This document shows positions 35,878 to 49,000 of a stretch of DNA of 64,000 bases, piece after piece; the stretch's first letter is position 1; each line of letters begins with the position of its first letter. This DNA is from Ulota crispa (taxonomy: Eukaryota > Streptophyta > Bryopsida > Orthotrichales > Orthotrichaceae): positions 2,671,001-2,735,000 of the forward strand of contig OY987248.1 in the NCBI GenBank assembly GCA_963920765.1. The letters are read 5' to 3'. The position numbers and the translations under genes are program-made. Below the pieces are notes generated by a model. The model ran no database searches, was not told the origin of the DNA, and saw only the letters and a program-made list of their open reading frames with translations.

Positions 35878-36518
35878 GAGCATCTCCACCGTTGCTTGCC
35901 ACGCTTAGTTTGTTCAAAGTTTTCATTTCTCTTTTGAAGAGCCCTCAAGGGTTGGTCACAGCAAAATTAAACTTGCATTTTGTTTTGCATAAAACAAGTG
36001 ATGGTATTTATTTTTGTGTATAGAAGTAGATTTTGTTGTTTTCTACGGACACTTTTCTGATTTGTTTAAAATTAACGTTTCTAAGTGTTCACAAATCGGT
36101 GTCTCAAAACTTTTGTTGTAGAATGGTAGAGAAGCTATATATTTGTGGTAGAACAATAGATGAAACCTTGAAAAAGTGATTATGTCATAATTTTCCAAAA
36201 ACACAAATTGTTTTTTTCATTTGTTTCAAACCAGTTGTTTTGGCATGTGTGGCCTTGGCATTAGACTCCTTGAATCTTCACCCATGTCTTTCAAAAAGGT
36301 GACCCTTGCACTTCAATGTGCCCCATATATAGTCATTTGACCATTCATCAAGGGAAATAGAGGATAAGGATTTTTAAACTTAGAATGAATAATGTTTTGA
36401 CTGACGATTGTTATACATGCTAGGTAGAGTGCCATGAGATTGTTTCCAAGAGCCCGGAACACTTATCATCCAATTCTAGCAAGAATCCAATCTTGCGAGG
36501 GCATTGGTGGAGATGCTC
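35878..36518. mobile_element. PIF/Harbinger-type MITE, 641 bp
   Basis: The left end GAGCATCTCCACCGTTGC and right end, inward, GAGCATCTCCACCAATGC carry perfect TTA duplications at 35,875-35,877 and 36,519-36,521. It is non-coding. Confidence 0.85.
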
Positions 36519-36917
36519 TTACATAGTGTTTTTTTTTCTTGTTAGTTAACACAATTTCATCCAGATTTTGTCCTAAATTTGTCCACACTTGGATGGAAAT
36601 TTTCTCTGGATTGGAACAGATTGTGTTAAATTACCAAAGCCTCACAGTCTACAATGTACTCAGCTTGGTTTATGTACGTGAGGAGCGAGATATGATTAGT
36701 AAGGACATTTTCCAAAGGAGACACGAAGGACCACGAGCTCCATGGAAGCTCCACAAGAGAACACGCTTCAGCCATTCGTAACTAGCAGAGCCACACGAAG
36801 GTAGTAACTTGAATCACTCCAAGTTTGTAAACACCGAACAACAGATGTTTCTGCAATTAGCATCAGAAACAAAAGGATACAAAATCCTTTCAAGTCCTAA
36901 TCAAACACCGAAAGCAA

Positions 36918-37222
36918 CAAGTTTTTGATAACTAGTTCAAGGAGTTAGAAGGAAACACACAAAAAGCAAAGAATGAGGACCATTTGTTGAACATAGGTGG
37001 CCAAGAGTTTGCAAACACAGAAATAACAAGTTTCTGAAAACTAGTGCAAGTAAACCAAGGAGTCGGAAAGAAGCACAAAAAGCAAAGAACGAAGACCATT
37101 TAACAAGTTTTTGAAAAATAGTGCAAGTAACCACAGAGTTGGTGGGAAATAAACACACAAAAAAGAAAGCAAAGAAGAAGGACTATTTGTTGAACATATA
37201 CAGGTGGCTAAGAGTTTTGGTA
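36918..37222. repeat. Three-copy degenerate tandem repeat
   Basis: Three imperfect units each start near CAAGTTT(T/C)TGA(T/A)AA (36,918, 37,027 and 37,104) and include AAAAAGCAAAGAA and GACCATTT words. It is purine-rich and lies directly upstream of the next gene's start codon. Confidence 0.6.
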
Positions 37223-37284
37223 TATGAGGCAAAAACAAATTTACACAGCAAAAGGGGGGCATATTAAGAAAAGGGGGGGAGAGA

Positions 37285-39092
37285 ATGCCAGTGCTGGGAG
37301 AGAGCGAGAAGGCAAGGTTACAGAGAATATTCGAGTGGAGCAACAGAGGAATCGGCATACCAGAACCGAACAGATGGCAAGACAACGACCAAGCCACCAC
37401 CGAGGAAGTGCAACTCATCAGGAAACAAGTGCTGGGGCGAGGGGCGTTGCGGAAGCAGAAGCGGTGGTTGGACATTTTGGCGAACGAGGTGGTGGAGCGA
37501 GAGACGGTGCTCAAAGTGATGCGAGCCGAGGGGCAGGAGCACTTGTCCAAAGACAAGCTCCGCCACGAGATCCACGACCGCATCAAGCGCATGAAGGAGA
37601 TCCAGAACAGCATCGCCCGCCAGGAACGACAGGAGAAGCAGAGCCAGATGGCGGAGCTCGTGGATCCCACCAAGTGTTGCCAGGCCACGTACAACGCTCA
37701 ACGGGACAAGAGCCACCACCAACACCATCTTAGGTGACTTGATAAAAACAATACATTCTCGGGACTTTCACTATTTTTGTCATTATGTACAACTTAGCAT
37801 ATTACTAAAAAACAAGAGAATTGATATGTGCACACCGGGGTTGACATTTGCACACCCCCCTGGGGATAGATTTGTAACATCAACCTGAATTTTAGAATTT
37901 TAAATTCAGATTTGGACTTAGAGACCATGATTTAGTATAGAAACATTAAAAAAAAAAGTCGCAATTAAACAACATCCAATGAAAAAGCTTATCTTATTTA
38001 CGAACAAAAGTAAAAGTAACACTTTTTCTCCTAGCTAAGCTTTTTCATTGAGTGTTGTTCAATTGCAACTTTCTTTTATGTTTCTAGGCTAAATCATGAT
38101 ATGTAAGTCCACATCTGAATTTGAAATTCTAAAATTTAGGTTTTTGATGTTAGAAATCTATAATTTATCTCCAAGGGGGTGTGCAAATATCAACCCCGCG
38201 GTGTGCACATATCAATTCCCAAAAACAAACATGCACTTTCTTATACAATAAGGTAGGAGTGCTCATAAACCGACCATCTAAGGGCTGAAACTGAATTTTG
38301 GGGAGGTGAAACTTCTTGAAATATTTTTCAGTAAATTTTCCTCAAAAGACAAGAGGAATTAGCATCTACCCCAAGTTGTTTCATTTATTTTGGAGCTTTG
38401 GGGAATTAGTTATTAAAATTTGAAGTTGAAGTGACATAGGGTTCCAAAATTGTCCACCTCCTCAAATGTACATTTTCCGTACATTGTTGAAGCCTGTGAA
38501 AAACAGCATGTACAAATAGAGTACATTTGAGAAGGTGAACGGTTTTAGAGCCTGAGCAAAATATGAGCTTCCTACCTTGGTGAAGTCTTAGTGATTGTCT
38601 CCAAGAATTTCAAATGATTACAGCTTTGAGCTATAGCTATGCCTGCATTTACTGTATGTATGTAAGACAAATGTGGAGTACAAAATGGTCCCTCCGTTTT
38701 TCCCAATTTACCTAATATGCTGCGGTGACCACAGCAAGTCCACTACCGACACCACCAACAAGTCGACCAGTGGCTTGTCGTCCCAGTCCAAACGCTTGCT
38801 GGAACATAACCTCAACACCTCCGCCGACAAGCCTGCTGCCAATCACCGTCGGTACAAACACTCCCTTAGCCCTCCCACCTTGTTCCCCCTCAAAAGTTCC
38901 TGTGGCAGTAGCAAAGTTGGGGAACAACAATCCAAAGAAAACCATCACCACCACCACCGACACAAGGAGAATCACCGACACCATGCTGAGAAGCGACCCC
39001 AAGAGAGTGCCAGCCTCAAGTCATCCAGACATCACAAGACGAGCTGTAAAAGTGAAAGTGGACTCAAAGCCAAATCTGCATCTCGACCATGA
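37285..39092 (+). CDS. Unknown protein, coiled-coil-like front and His/Lys-rich tail
   Basis: Two exons, 37285-37733 and 38735-39092, join in phase (AG|GTGACT donor, CCACAG acceptor) to give 268 aa. I do not recognise a family. Residues 1-140 are highly charged and probably helical, with segments such as LRKQKRWLDILANEVVERE and KLRHEIHDRIKRMKEIQN suggesting a coiled coil. The second exon is low-complexity: Ser/Thr/Lys-rich, then a His cluster (NHHHHHRHKENHRHH), then basic to the end. Evidence that it is real: GC-richer, codon-like sequence on both sides and an exact phase match across an intron filled with three mobile-element pieces. There is no signal peptide or membrane segment. The poly-His tract could bind metal or direct nuclear speckle location, but that is speculation. 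Confidence 0.6.
37817..38220. mobile_element. GGGAATTGATATGTG-family MITE, about 404 bp
   Basis: The left end GAATTGATATGTGCACACC and right end, inward, GGGAATTGATATGTGCACAC extend as long palindromic arms with inner words AAACCTAAATTT and CAATGAAAAAGC. A second copy is at 63,443-63,853. It lies within the intron of the unknown gene. Confidence 0.8.
38251..38577. mobile_element. AGGTA-family MITE, 327 bp
   Basis: The left end is AGGTAGGAGTGCTCATA; the right end, inward, is AGGTAGGAAGCTCATA. Inner arms pair around TCAAATGTAC / GTACATTTGA. It abuts the next element with no spacer. Confidence 0.65.
38578..38719 (-). mobile_element. TTTGGGAAAAA-family terminal arm, 142 bp
   Basis: It is the inverted partner of 34,121-34,259 and ends CCCAATTTACCTAATATG. 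It finishes only 16 bp before the splice acceptor of the unknown gene's second exon. Confidence 0.65.
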
Positions 39093-39189
39093 GTTTTTGT
39101 AAAAATAAAATTTGCTCACAATTTCTCTCAAAATTTCGATTCCAGTCTCATTTGTAAGTCTTATGAAAATCATCGACTTGCCGTTTGTA

Positions 39190-39441
39190 ACACAATATTC
39201 GTTAGTTTGGGAAAAAGTCTTCCCACAACCGATTTTGGGATATTGGATTTTTACAATTGAGGGACTGTTTTGATAGTTTAAAGTGAAATTTTTGATAACT
39301 CCTTTCTAAGTATTTCATCATTGACGTATGCTTTTTTTTGAATCATCATAAAATTCACTCTGTATCACCAAAAATCTCTTAAAAACATAAAATCCAAAAG
39401 TCCCAATACTGCATTTTTTTCCCAAATTAATGAATAGTGTA
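39190..39441. mobile_element. TTTGGGAAAAA-family MITE, about 250 bp
   Basis: The left end is CACAATATTCGTTAGTTTGG; the right end, inward, is ACACTATTCATTAATTTGGG. Inner GGATATTGGATTTT pairs loosely with AAAATCCAAAAGTCCC near the right end. It lies between the unknown gene and tRNA ligase. Confidence 0.6.
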
Positions 39442-40063
39442 CACAATGTGTACAGTTTTGTAGTGACGGTGATTTTCTATAGGAGAAATGAGAATTGGGA
39501 GGGCATTTGAGACACTTAAGTAACTATTTGGTAAGAACAGACTGTGGCTACTGTGCCTTCTATTTAAGCCCCACTACCTCGACTGCAGCTTTTGCCAAGC
39601 TGAGAATGGTAGTGATTGAAGAGAAGCTACCAGAGTTTAAATATTTGGTTTTAGACTTTTAGTGAAACTGAGAGGGGGGGTGGCCGTGTTGTAAGCCATA
39701 CCTGGATAGTAGTAGCATTTATGTCGAAAGCAGAAGTGGAACGCTCTCTACAAATATGTGTCACTGTCAAGTTTGCACGAATTGGCATTCGTTCCAGTAA
39801 TAACCTGATTGTTGAAAATATGAATACCTTATGGAAAAAAGAAAAAACATTCGCAATCGATTACTGGAAAAACTCAAAAGAGAGCATGAATATAGCTTGA
39901 GAAAGAAAATTTGCATTGGAAATTTGGCTCCTTTGAATTTGCACAAGTTTTTGTTACATATCGGTTGGGAAAAGCAGGATCAGGAGGGCAGCATATTATG
40001 TCATGTGCTTCCCAAGTCACCTATGTTACACAATATCCTCTTCTCTCAAAGTCCTTCAGTTTC

Positions 40064-43000
40064 TCAGTAGAAGTTGATACGTCCAGTTACGGTGACTGGT
40101 TCGGCTAGATCGACACGATTGGCTTCACCGCTCTCCACCATCTGTGGCAACTTGTTCGCATCCTTCGCTTGCATTCCAGATCCAGTCCAAACCTGCCACA
40201 TCAATAACAACAACAAGCGTCTGTAAATTTCAACTCTCAATATACAACAGTCTGCAGAAAATCCACATTTAAAAGTGATTCATTAGTCCCATTGCCACAG
40301 AATCTTCAAATCTGCAGTCAGGTTTTCAAAAACGTTCAAAGCGCGATATTAGTTTACTTGAGAAAAAACTTCAATTTTGGGATTTTTGAGTTTTTCATTT
40401 TTAAGAAATTTTATGCGATTTAGAGTGATTTTAATGATAATTTTTTCAAGACCTTACATCAATGATGAAACATCTTGAAGGAATTATTAAAAAACTCACT
40501 TTAGATCACCAAAATATCGAGTTTCAAGTGCCTTTAAAAAGAGGCTCCACAATCAAGGAGCGAGTAGGAGCAAGTAGAATTTGTCATATTATGCGAGTTG
40601 GGGCCATCAAGAGTGTCTTTCAGAAGCATGCAGATGACAGATCACCTAATCCGACAGATCTCATAGGGTTGGACATAATAGGATTTTGGGAACAAAAAAA
40701 CGCCTGAATCTATGAAAATGCCTGAATATTCCTGAGTACTTTAAAAGTTACTCAAAAAGGCCCAGTGGATCAAATATGACAACCACGCCGCTAGCATGTA
40801 CATTAGAACCAAGTCGGATGGACAGAGTTTGTGGTATCGGTTACCGTTAAATGAGGCCACTCGTTCTTTGAAGACACGTCACTTGCTGCAAGTCGGACTT
40901 CGAGAGCAGCCAGCTTTTCCGAGAAGAGGAGAGACGTAAGCTCCAGTTGAGTTTCGGTGCCACGTAAAGGAGCATACGCTGCAACTGCAGCTGCTCCATG
41001 AGCAGTTTTATGTGCCAACGTAATATGTGCTGATCCCACAGACCCTTTCAAATTCCTCGACAGCACGGCTTCCACGTGAGGGTTTTGCAGTCTCACCTGC
41101 AAAAAAAGGCTCAGTCAAGCCAATACTATCCTGTTCTATCCACGCTTACGGACACTTCATGCAACGCTTTCCAACAACTTGCATTCCAGATATAGTAAAA
41201 AAAATCTCAGATCAGTATCTCCAAATCGACAACTATTACAAAATATGTATGTTGCAACAATAAACTGTAGACGGACCTCTTGCAGAACGTCCAACAATTG
41301 GGCAGTGTCTAAGGCAACAGCAACAAATCTGAAAGTCTTGAACGATCGCTCTTCTTTGACAATTGGAACATGCATGTTGAAATCTCCACTTGCAATGGCT
41401 GTCAGTTGCTGCTGTACAACGTCGACTACTGTTTGAAAAGGTACCTATCACAAAAGCAAGCAGGGAGGTGCAAATTGCACTTGGCGTTTGCGAAGGATTT
41501 TTCTTTAGAAAAGTTAGGGAAAAAACTATGCAAGCATGATGAGCACAATCTAGGAAGAAATGGGAAATACCTGTACTTCGAGAAGATACTGTTTATGTGC
41601 TGATAGCGTTTGCTTCAGGCTCTTTTCCCATCTCATCCATTCATCTTTAAGGGAGCCGTGGAGACTCTCCAGCCTGCAAATAATGCAACCTACAAGTTTT
41701 AGCAAAAAAACTCTTAAGATATTTTGATTCCTCTCGGTGTACGCATTAAAATACTTATAAATAATGAAGATAGTATACCCCATATTCGCCACTTGTGACT
41801 TTGAGAAGCAGTAGTACAACATTGCCGTTTTCCATAAGCAAATCAAAGGTCATTCTTTACCTTCCATGCAAACTTGTGTGACGCTGGTAAAGATCTAAGC
41901 CTTGTGCGATGACGTTCGTCACAGGGGTAGGCATTAATTTCCTGACAAAAAAAAAATTGAACATTGTACAACGGTCTGTCAAACAAAGATTTTCAAAAGA
42001 AGCTAGAATGATTTTTTGTAGATTGAATCGATATATAAGTCATAAACTAACTTGGAACTCACTGTTCAATAGGAAAAGGGATGGAAAATAGGTACTCTAC
42101 GGCCATACTGGACCTGAAACTACACTAATGAAAACCACAAATACTGATGATGGTGTCCCCAACGTAATTCCACGCAGCATTCGGAGAGTTTTTGAGCTTC
42201 ACCAGCAAATAATCAGTCCCTTTCCATATTCAACCAGTTTTTTTAATAACTACTCCAGATATTGTTTCTAGATGTATTTTTCTGAAAATTTTGACAGGTT
42301 TTCTCCTGCAGTTTGAAAGTTCATTTGAGTTTATTTCATTCATTTTGTTAATTCAAAATATATTATTACCTTGATCATGGAAGCTCCATGTACATCAGCT
42401 CAACTGACCTGTTCTTATTTAGCACGGGCATTTTCACGATTTGGCCGAATTGTTGTTCGAGTACCTCTTCAAACTCCTTGCGGTCCTGTACAAGGTCATC
42501 CGAGTTACTAGTAGCAGTGCAAAAGTGATTCTCATAATTAGCTCAAGTGGCTATAAACACTGCTAAATGCGCTCAAAAATTCGAATCTAACGCTGATATT
42601 CACGTTTTCCTGTAACTTACAAGCATTGTTTTTGAGCAAAACGTTTGCAAAATTTAGCTACATTTGTGAACAGCTATTACTGAATAGCATTAATGAAACT
42701 GTCAGCACAAGCGGCTTTTCCTTAGATTTGTGTTATTTCAACATACTATTACTTGAGATCATCCCTCATGCAAACTACATGAGCTTAAATAACTCATGTG
42801 AATAAGAGCCATCAGAGTGTTGTATATAAGTATGCCATGTGTTACTGAAATCATTCATAAAAGCAATATTACAATGCTTTCTGAGAGTTCTTACCATGCC
42901 ATCGTACAAATTATAAAACATCAGCAACACATATCCAGGATTTGGAGTATTTTTATCCAACTTTCCCTGTAAATAGGCAACATGTCAAAAAACGTTCAGG

Positions 43001-46000
43001 TATATTCCAAAGGTTGTTTAAAAGTAATGACCTCAAACGGGACTTTCATAAATTGCTTAAATAGCTAAAACTCCGGTGAATGTGCTAAATATTCAACTTA
43101 AACACTAGCTTCTTTACAACTTTGTAGCTATTATAGCTACATTCGATAATTTAGGAAAAAAAGTAATTTGGAACTTTTGGATTATATGCTTATAAAAAAA
43201 TTCTGGTGGTTTAAAGTATATTTCATGATGATTTCTTCAAGACCTTACATCAATGATAAAATATCTTGAAGGAATCATAAAAAAACTCACTTTACATCAC
43301 CAAAATATTCTCACAAATGCAAAACTCATTATCTTTAAAATCGGTTTTGGGAAAGACTTTTTCCATAATTAACAAATATCGTGTGTATAATAACTTCTTG
43401 GTCGAGATATTGCAAAATTTAGTGAATCTTGACAACACTAGTTGGTACATTCAACAATCAAGACCAATGTCCACATCAGCAAACCGTGAAGAGTAAATAC
43501 ATCAAAACGAAGAAAAAAAAACATATTTTTATTTTCTTGCAGTCCTTCTGAAATCTCGTAAGATCTTCTGAAATCTGTACCGGGTGGTTGGTCCTCATTA
43601 AGACTCGATACATAAAGACTGCCAGTACATCGAGTGAATACGGATTAAGCCTTGTGCCTGCACATTTTCAAATAACTTGAAATTTAAAAACTACATTCTA
43701 GACTGCATGAATTAAAAAAAAAAGGTGCTAAATCTTGAAAACTTATCAAGTAGGGTTTAAATGTTTGAGGGATCGAAATAACCTTCTGAATCAAGGACAA
43801 CGGGTACTCCAATTGCCTTTGTGACAGTACATATATTCCCAATCTGCCAAATGTCCATTTGGGGAAAAGTGATGAGTCAGAAATGTAAGTGTAAAATCAA
43901 AGTTGAAATAAATTCCACGTTCTAAAAGCTAAAAAGAGGGGCAAAAAGATATTGAAATCTAAGGTGTGGCCTAATAGTGACTTCAAGAGCCTTTTGGGCA
44001 TGATTTAAAATGTTTTTGAAATTTTGTACTACCACTTACTCTTGATTGATACATACACCTCAAATTATAATACCACTTGTCCACCTTTCTCATTATTTAA
44101 AATATTTAGTTAGTTTAAATTTGGTAAGAAATTGACCGTGTGGGAAGAGTTCAAGTGAGGAATGGGTCTTTTTGTCGCCAACTCTACCAACACATTATTT
44201 ATATCCAAAATACGCAAGTATCTAATGGTTCATGTGCTGAATGACTTACTGTTTGCCAGACCTCCTTGTTTGGTGCATTCTTATCAGCAAAAGTAATTCT
44301 ATGGGGTTTCTTAACCCTCTCGCTTTTAAGCTTTGGCCAATACTTTCCTGAACAAAATCAACAAGCCAAAATAACCAATGTCAGCATTTATTACTGCAAA
44401 CATATGACATTTCTATTCTCGCAACGTTCCAAGTAAGAATAATTTTGAAAGACTAGGTTCTTTCATGTTTTTATTTCAAAACCAAGCATACGTACCCGTT
44501 ATCATGTCGCCCATCAAACTGTGCATGGGAAGATCATATGACAAAGTCATAATTGCTTTACAAAGTGCAGATTTGGCACAACCAGGCAATCCTAAAGGTC
44601 AAACAAACCAAGTCAGTCTAAAATGCTCACAAAAAATGGAAAATACACTGCAGATAGCCATGCTTTCAAAAAAAGGAAAGAAAACAAATTAAAAAATGAA
44701 CTGATACTTTTATTGCTCTTTCTAGAATCACAAAAAGGAAAGAAAACCATTTAAAAAATGAACTAATATCCAATAACACCATATTAAGTAAATTGGGAAA
44801 AAATGCAATTTTGGGACTTTTGGATTTTTTTTTTTTTAATTCACTAAATGCACTTTAAAAAGCACAAAATCCAAAAGTCCCACAATTGCATTTTTTCCCA
44901 ATTTACTTAATATGATGTTCAATATTTTTATTGCTCTTTTCCAGAACCAAACGAAAAAAAATGTAAGTAATGAAACTCAATAAGTACCAGGGAAAAAGAC
45001 GAGCATTCCTTGAGCTTTGACGACAGGACCAAGCTGGGCTGGTGCAGGTGCAGTAGTTGTCGAAGCACCTGCAAGTTCAAGTTCACCTTCCGAAACATAC
45101 TCATCCTCATCAAGATGCTGCGCTGCTAAAAAATCACTCACATCGATTTGCACTCCAGCAGCACCAACCAGCTTTTTATTCTTCACACTCCGTTCAGCGA
45201 ATTGCTTCAGAAAAGGTTCTGCTTCCGTTAAGTACGTGTTGCTGCTTAACTTTTTCCCGTTCATTTTCTTCTTAATGTACCCAGCCCTGCAAAAATAACC
45301 AACCAAAAAAAGAAACAAAAAAAACCATTAGATCTCCAAAACTACACATTCCATAGCATTGATATCCCATTGATCAAAGTATCCTCATGACGCTCTCCAT
45401 GAAAACTTATAAAAACCTACAAAACAAACCACAAATCCCAAGCAACCGTTGATTTAATGAAGAGACTTATAATTAGAAGACCCGTAATTCAATGAACAAA
45501 TAGTTCAGAACAGGTACATTTAGTAAAAAACCAATATAATTAAAAACCAGGTAGAGTTTCTCTAGTTCGAGACTGCTGACCACTCTTGATAATGCTACAA
45601 ATGGAATTTCTGGGAGTCTCATTAAGGAGTTCCAAGGGGAAAGGAGCCTATAGCTCAATAACATTGAAAGGACTGAGAAAACAAAGATGTAAAGTAGAAG
45701 AAGATTTTAACCATTCATTTAAAAGTTTGGTCAACTCCTCTTGTTTTTCTAGTGATGTGTCCCATATTGTCATTTGTCTGTGTCACAGCCACAGCCACAA
45801 CGTAAGTATGTTTTGCCTTGACTCCTGCAACAAAAAAATTTATAACCACTTGTTTGTTCTAAAATGCTAAGTTTTTTTGCAAGTCCCTTGAAGACAAAAA
45901 AATAAAACTATCAATCTTTTTATAAAGAAAGTAGAGAAACAACATGCACCTGGTGTAATACTGCTTGTAATCTGCCACGCCTTTCTCAAAAAGCGATGCC

Positions 46001-49000
46001 ATGCCGTTACGTATGAGGAATGTCCGGATCTGTAGAGAAACAGCACCAAAATTTGGCAACTTGCTGAAAAGAAACAAAAACTCTACCAAACATGAAAGAT
46101 CCCAAAAAGATGAGTCAAATTCCTCGCTCACTGTCCGTAAGAGAGAAACATTACTTACCGGTGAAATATTTATGTACAATTCATTTTCATCAAAAATTGT
46201 ATCTCTAAAGGGTTTTTCAAGGATGTGTATGCATACTATCTATTTGTCCTTTCAATGGAATGTTTGATTAGATTCTTCACAATAATCATTCTTAGTGATG
46301 CAAAATCAAATTTGCAATCCTCAATAATTTTGATCAATCTAATCAAATTTCAATTCTTGCAAATTGAGATATTCTAAGGTGAATTTGTACATTTCAATGA
46401 ACCATTGCTCAACTTCACTTGAGTAGATTTATTTTGAATTTTAACAAATGTATCAAAAATTTATCAATAACAAATTTTCCAAACTTGGTTCCAAAGTTTT
46501 AGTGTAAAACATCAATGTGCACAACTTCCTTCTTTTTTGAATATACATCAAAAAAGTGATAAGACTTGTCATGCACAAATATTAGTGTTACAATTATGAC
46601 ATGCTCAAGTTTTATTACAATTATGACATGCTCAAGTTTTGTATACACTATTCAATTAAACTTGCAAATTTGACTTATCATGCTTAGAAGAACAGAATTG
46701 GTCATATCATAATGGTCAATTTTATAAACTAGGATATTATGAAATCACCACTTACAAAATTTGGATCTATCACAGTTATATGACATTGAAATTTGCACAA
46801 AACAAGTCTTGTAACTTTGTTTATATATTTTCAAAAAAGAAGGGCGTTGTGCACATTGATGAATCTTACTGAAATTTTAGAACCAAATTTGGAAATTTGT
46901 TACCAACATTGTTCTTGAAAAAGTGAAGTCAACTAATAACTCTTTATAATAGACATTCCTATCAAGTGTTTTTTTGTTCTTTAATTTTGCAAAGTATGAA
47001 ACTTCATATGATTACTCAATAGAGTATGAAGATACAAAGTTGATTATGCATCACAAAGAATGGTAATTGTGAAGAAGCTAACAAACATGCCTTCCCAGAG
47101 ACAAATAGGTAGTATGAATGTTTGAAGGAACTGAATAATTATAGTTTTCTTAAAAATCACCTTATACGGCAAAAATTTCAACTTCAACATCAAATTTTGT
47201 GTTTCATCCACTGAGTCATCCTGCCCAAATTCACCATGGCCTCTTGTTTTCTCATCAATATCATCCGCACGGCTATTCACGTCCACTGTCGCTAGAACAG
47301 CGTTGCCATTAAGAACACGCACATCTACGAAAAATCCTGTAGTCAAAGTCGTCCAGAAAGTCAAAGTTTTGAAAAATCATCCACAATTGTAGTATCAAAA
47401 ATGTAATAACAGTAGCTCACCGTCACTCGCTCCAGCTTTTGCTCTGAAAACATGACTAGCTACATGTCAACAATTGAGTCAATCCGTATCCATTGCACAT
47501 CTTATGTTGTAAATTTTCATAAAATTGCGTGTGCTTCATAATGCAATTAAAGCAGTGTTTCAATGTTATCGAGTCTCACACTGATCCAAGTAAACAATTT
47601 AATACTCAGAATAAGAAAACATACCTCTGTACAAAGGCCATAGACCTGGGTGTTTACTGCAGAACACATATAACTTTATAAATATCACCGAAATGGGAAA
47701 GAAAAAAACATAACCAAAATCCTACTGAATTTCCAGAGACAAGTCTGTAAAATACAGATGATATGGGAACTATTCGAAAAAATAACCAATGTTCTATAGC
47801 AAATGCAAAGGTATTATAATTAATACTGATTTTAGTACGTGTCAAATTATGTAAGAAAGCGGGTTTCCACACAGAGACGATCAGTACAGTACCTCATTTC
47901 TTTCTGATACCGCCGGAATGCAGAATCTGTGTATACATGCACTGTCATCTTAAATTGCGAAACTATGTTTTCTTGGTCATTGGCTCTCTGTCCGGACGAA
48001 GTTGTGTTGCACTTAAAGCGGACAGGTAATTTTGACTTATGGATCACCTGAATCATCTCCTGAACAGAGAAAACATTTTTATGATGAGCATGAGCATAGA
48101 AAAAAATGACAAACACACTGCTAAAGCTTCAACAACCTATGTCCATAAAATCAACTAATGAAGTATCTGTAGTCTAGGTGATGCACATGAACACAACAAT
48201 GTGCAATTGACTACAAACCCTTCAGCACTTGCATCAGAAATCGACATTAAAGGTTTTTTGTGCAATGGAGTCAATGAATTAAGAAACAGTCGAGGGGGGA
48301 CATGTACTTGAAGTTTTCTTGTAGGATAATCTGAAGGCGTTGAGTGCAAAAAGGTTTCTAGCATCGGATACAAATGATTCTTCTTTGCGCTTCCTTGCTC
48401 TGCAACTTTATCCTCAAGCCAGTCTGTCAAGTCGGAGCAGAAGTCTGGGCCTACAGCTTTCAGAAGGGCCTCCACTTGCTGCAACAAATACCACACGCGA
48501 TTGGTTATTAAACAAAACAAAGATATAATAGGAGTGAACTCAAATATCTGTATATTGGTGAGAAAACGGACTAAAGACATGGGGAAGATAGCATACGTCC
48601 AGGAACAACAGTTCAAATCTTTACTCTCACAGTACTAAGGATTTTAAGCCCAGCTTCAAGGTACCTTTTTTTCACTACCTCGATTAGATGAACATATTTC
48701 ACGAAGTCCATTCCCATTCAAAAGAGCTGCACAGAAGCCAAAAAGTATTCATGAGTTTATCTGGCATTAAACAAATCTGAGAGTTCTGTTGATCTAATAG
48801 GGATGATTTTAGAGCAGGACGCTACTATGTCGTTCACAGACATGGTTCCAAAGATGTATCCCTTGACATCTATCACTCATTTATCATAAACAAGATTACC
48901 AATGAAGCGCTAGAGTGATTTGAAATAAGGTCAATTGCATCAAACACACTTACCCTCTGAGGATGGAGGACGTGGAAACTGAACAAGGATTTCATTTAAG

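Noticed and set aside
37041-37694. 217-codon minus-strand open frame
   Set aside because: It is antisense to the unknown gene's first exon and runs through the upstream tandem repeat. The plus frame has an in-phase second exon.
34121-38719. A single autonomous 4.6-kb transposon between the inverted arms
   Set aside because: The interval contains EPF-type exon 3, whose other exons lie outside, there is no transposase, and no target duplication was found. It is kept only as a finding about the arms.
47421-47443. Small AG/GT-bounded segment within RNL, considered as an exon
   Set aside because: Including it breaks the join YRG-FFVDV, which is conserved in plant tRNA ligases; skipping it keeps phase.
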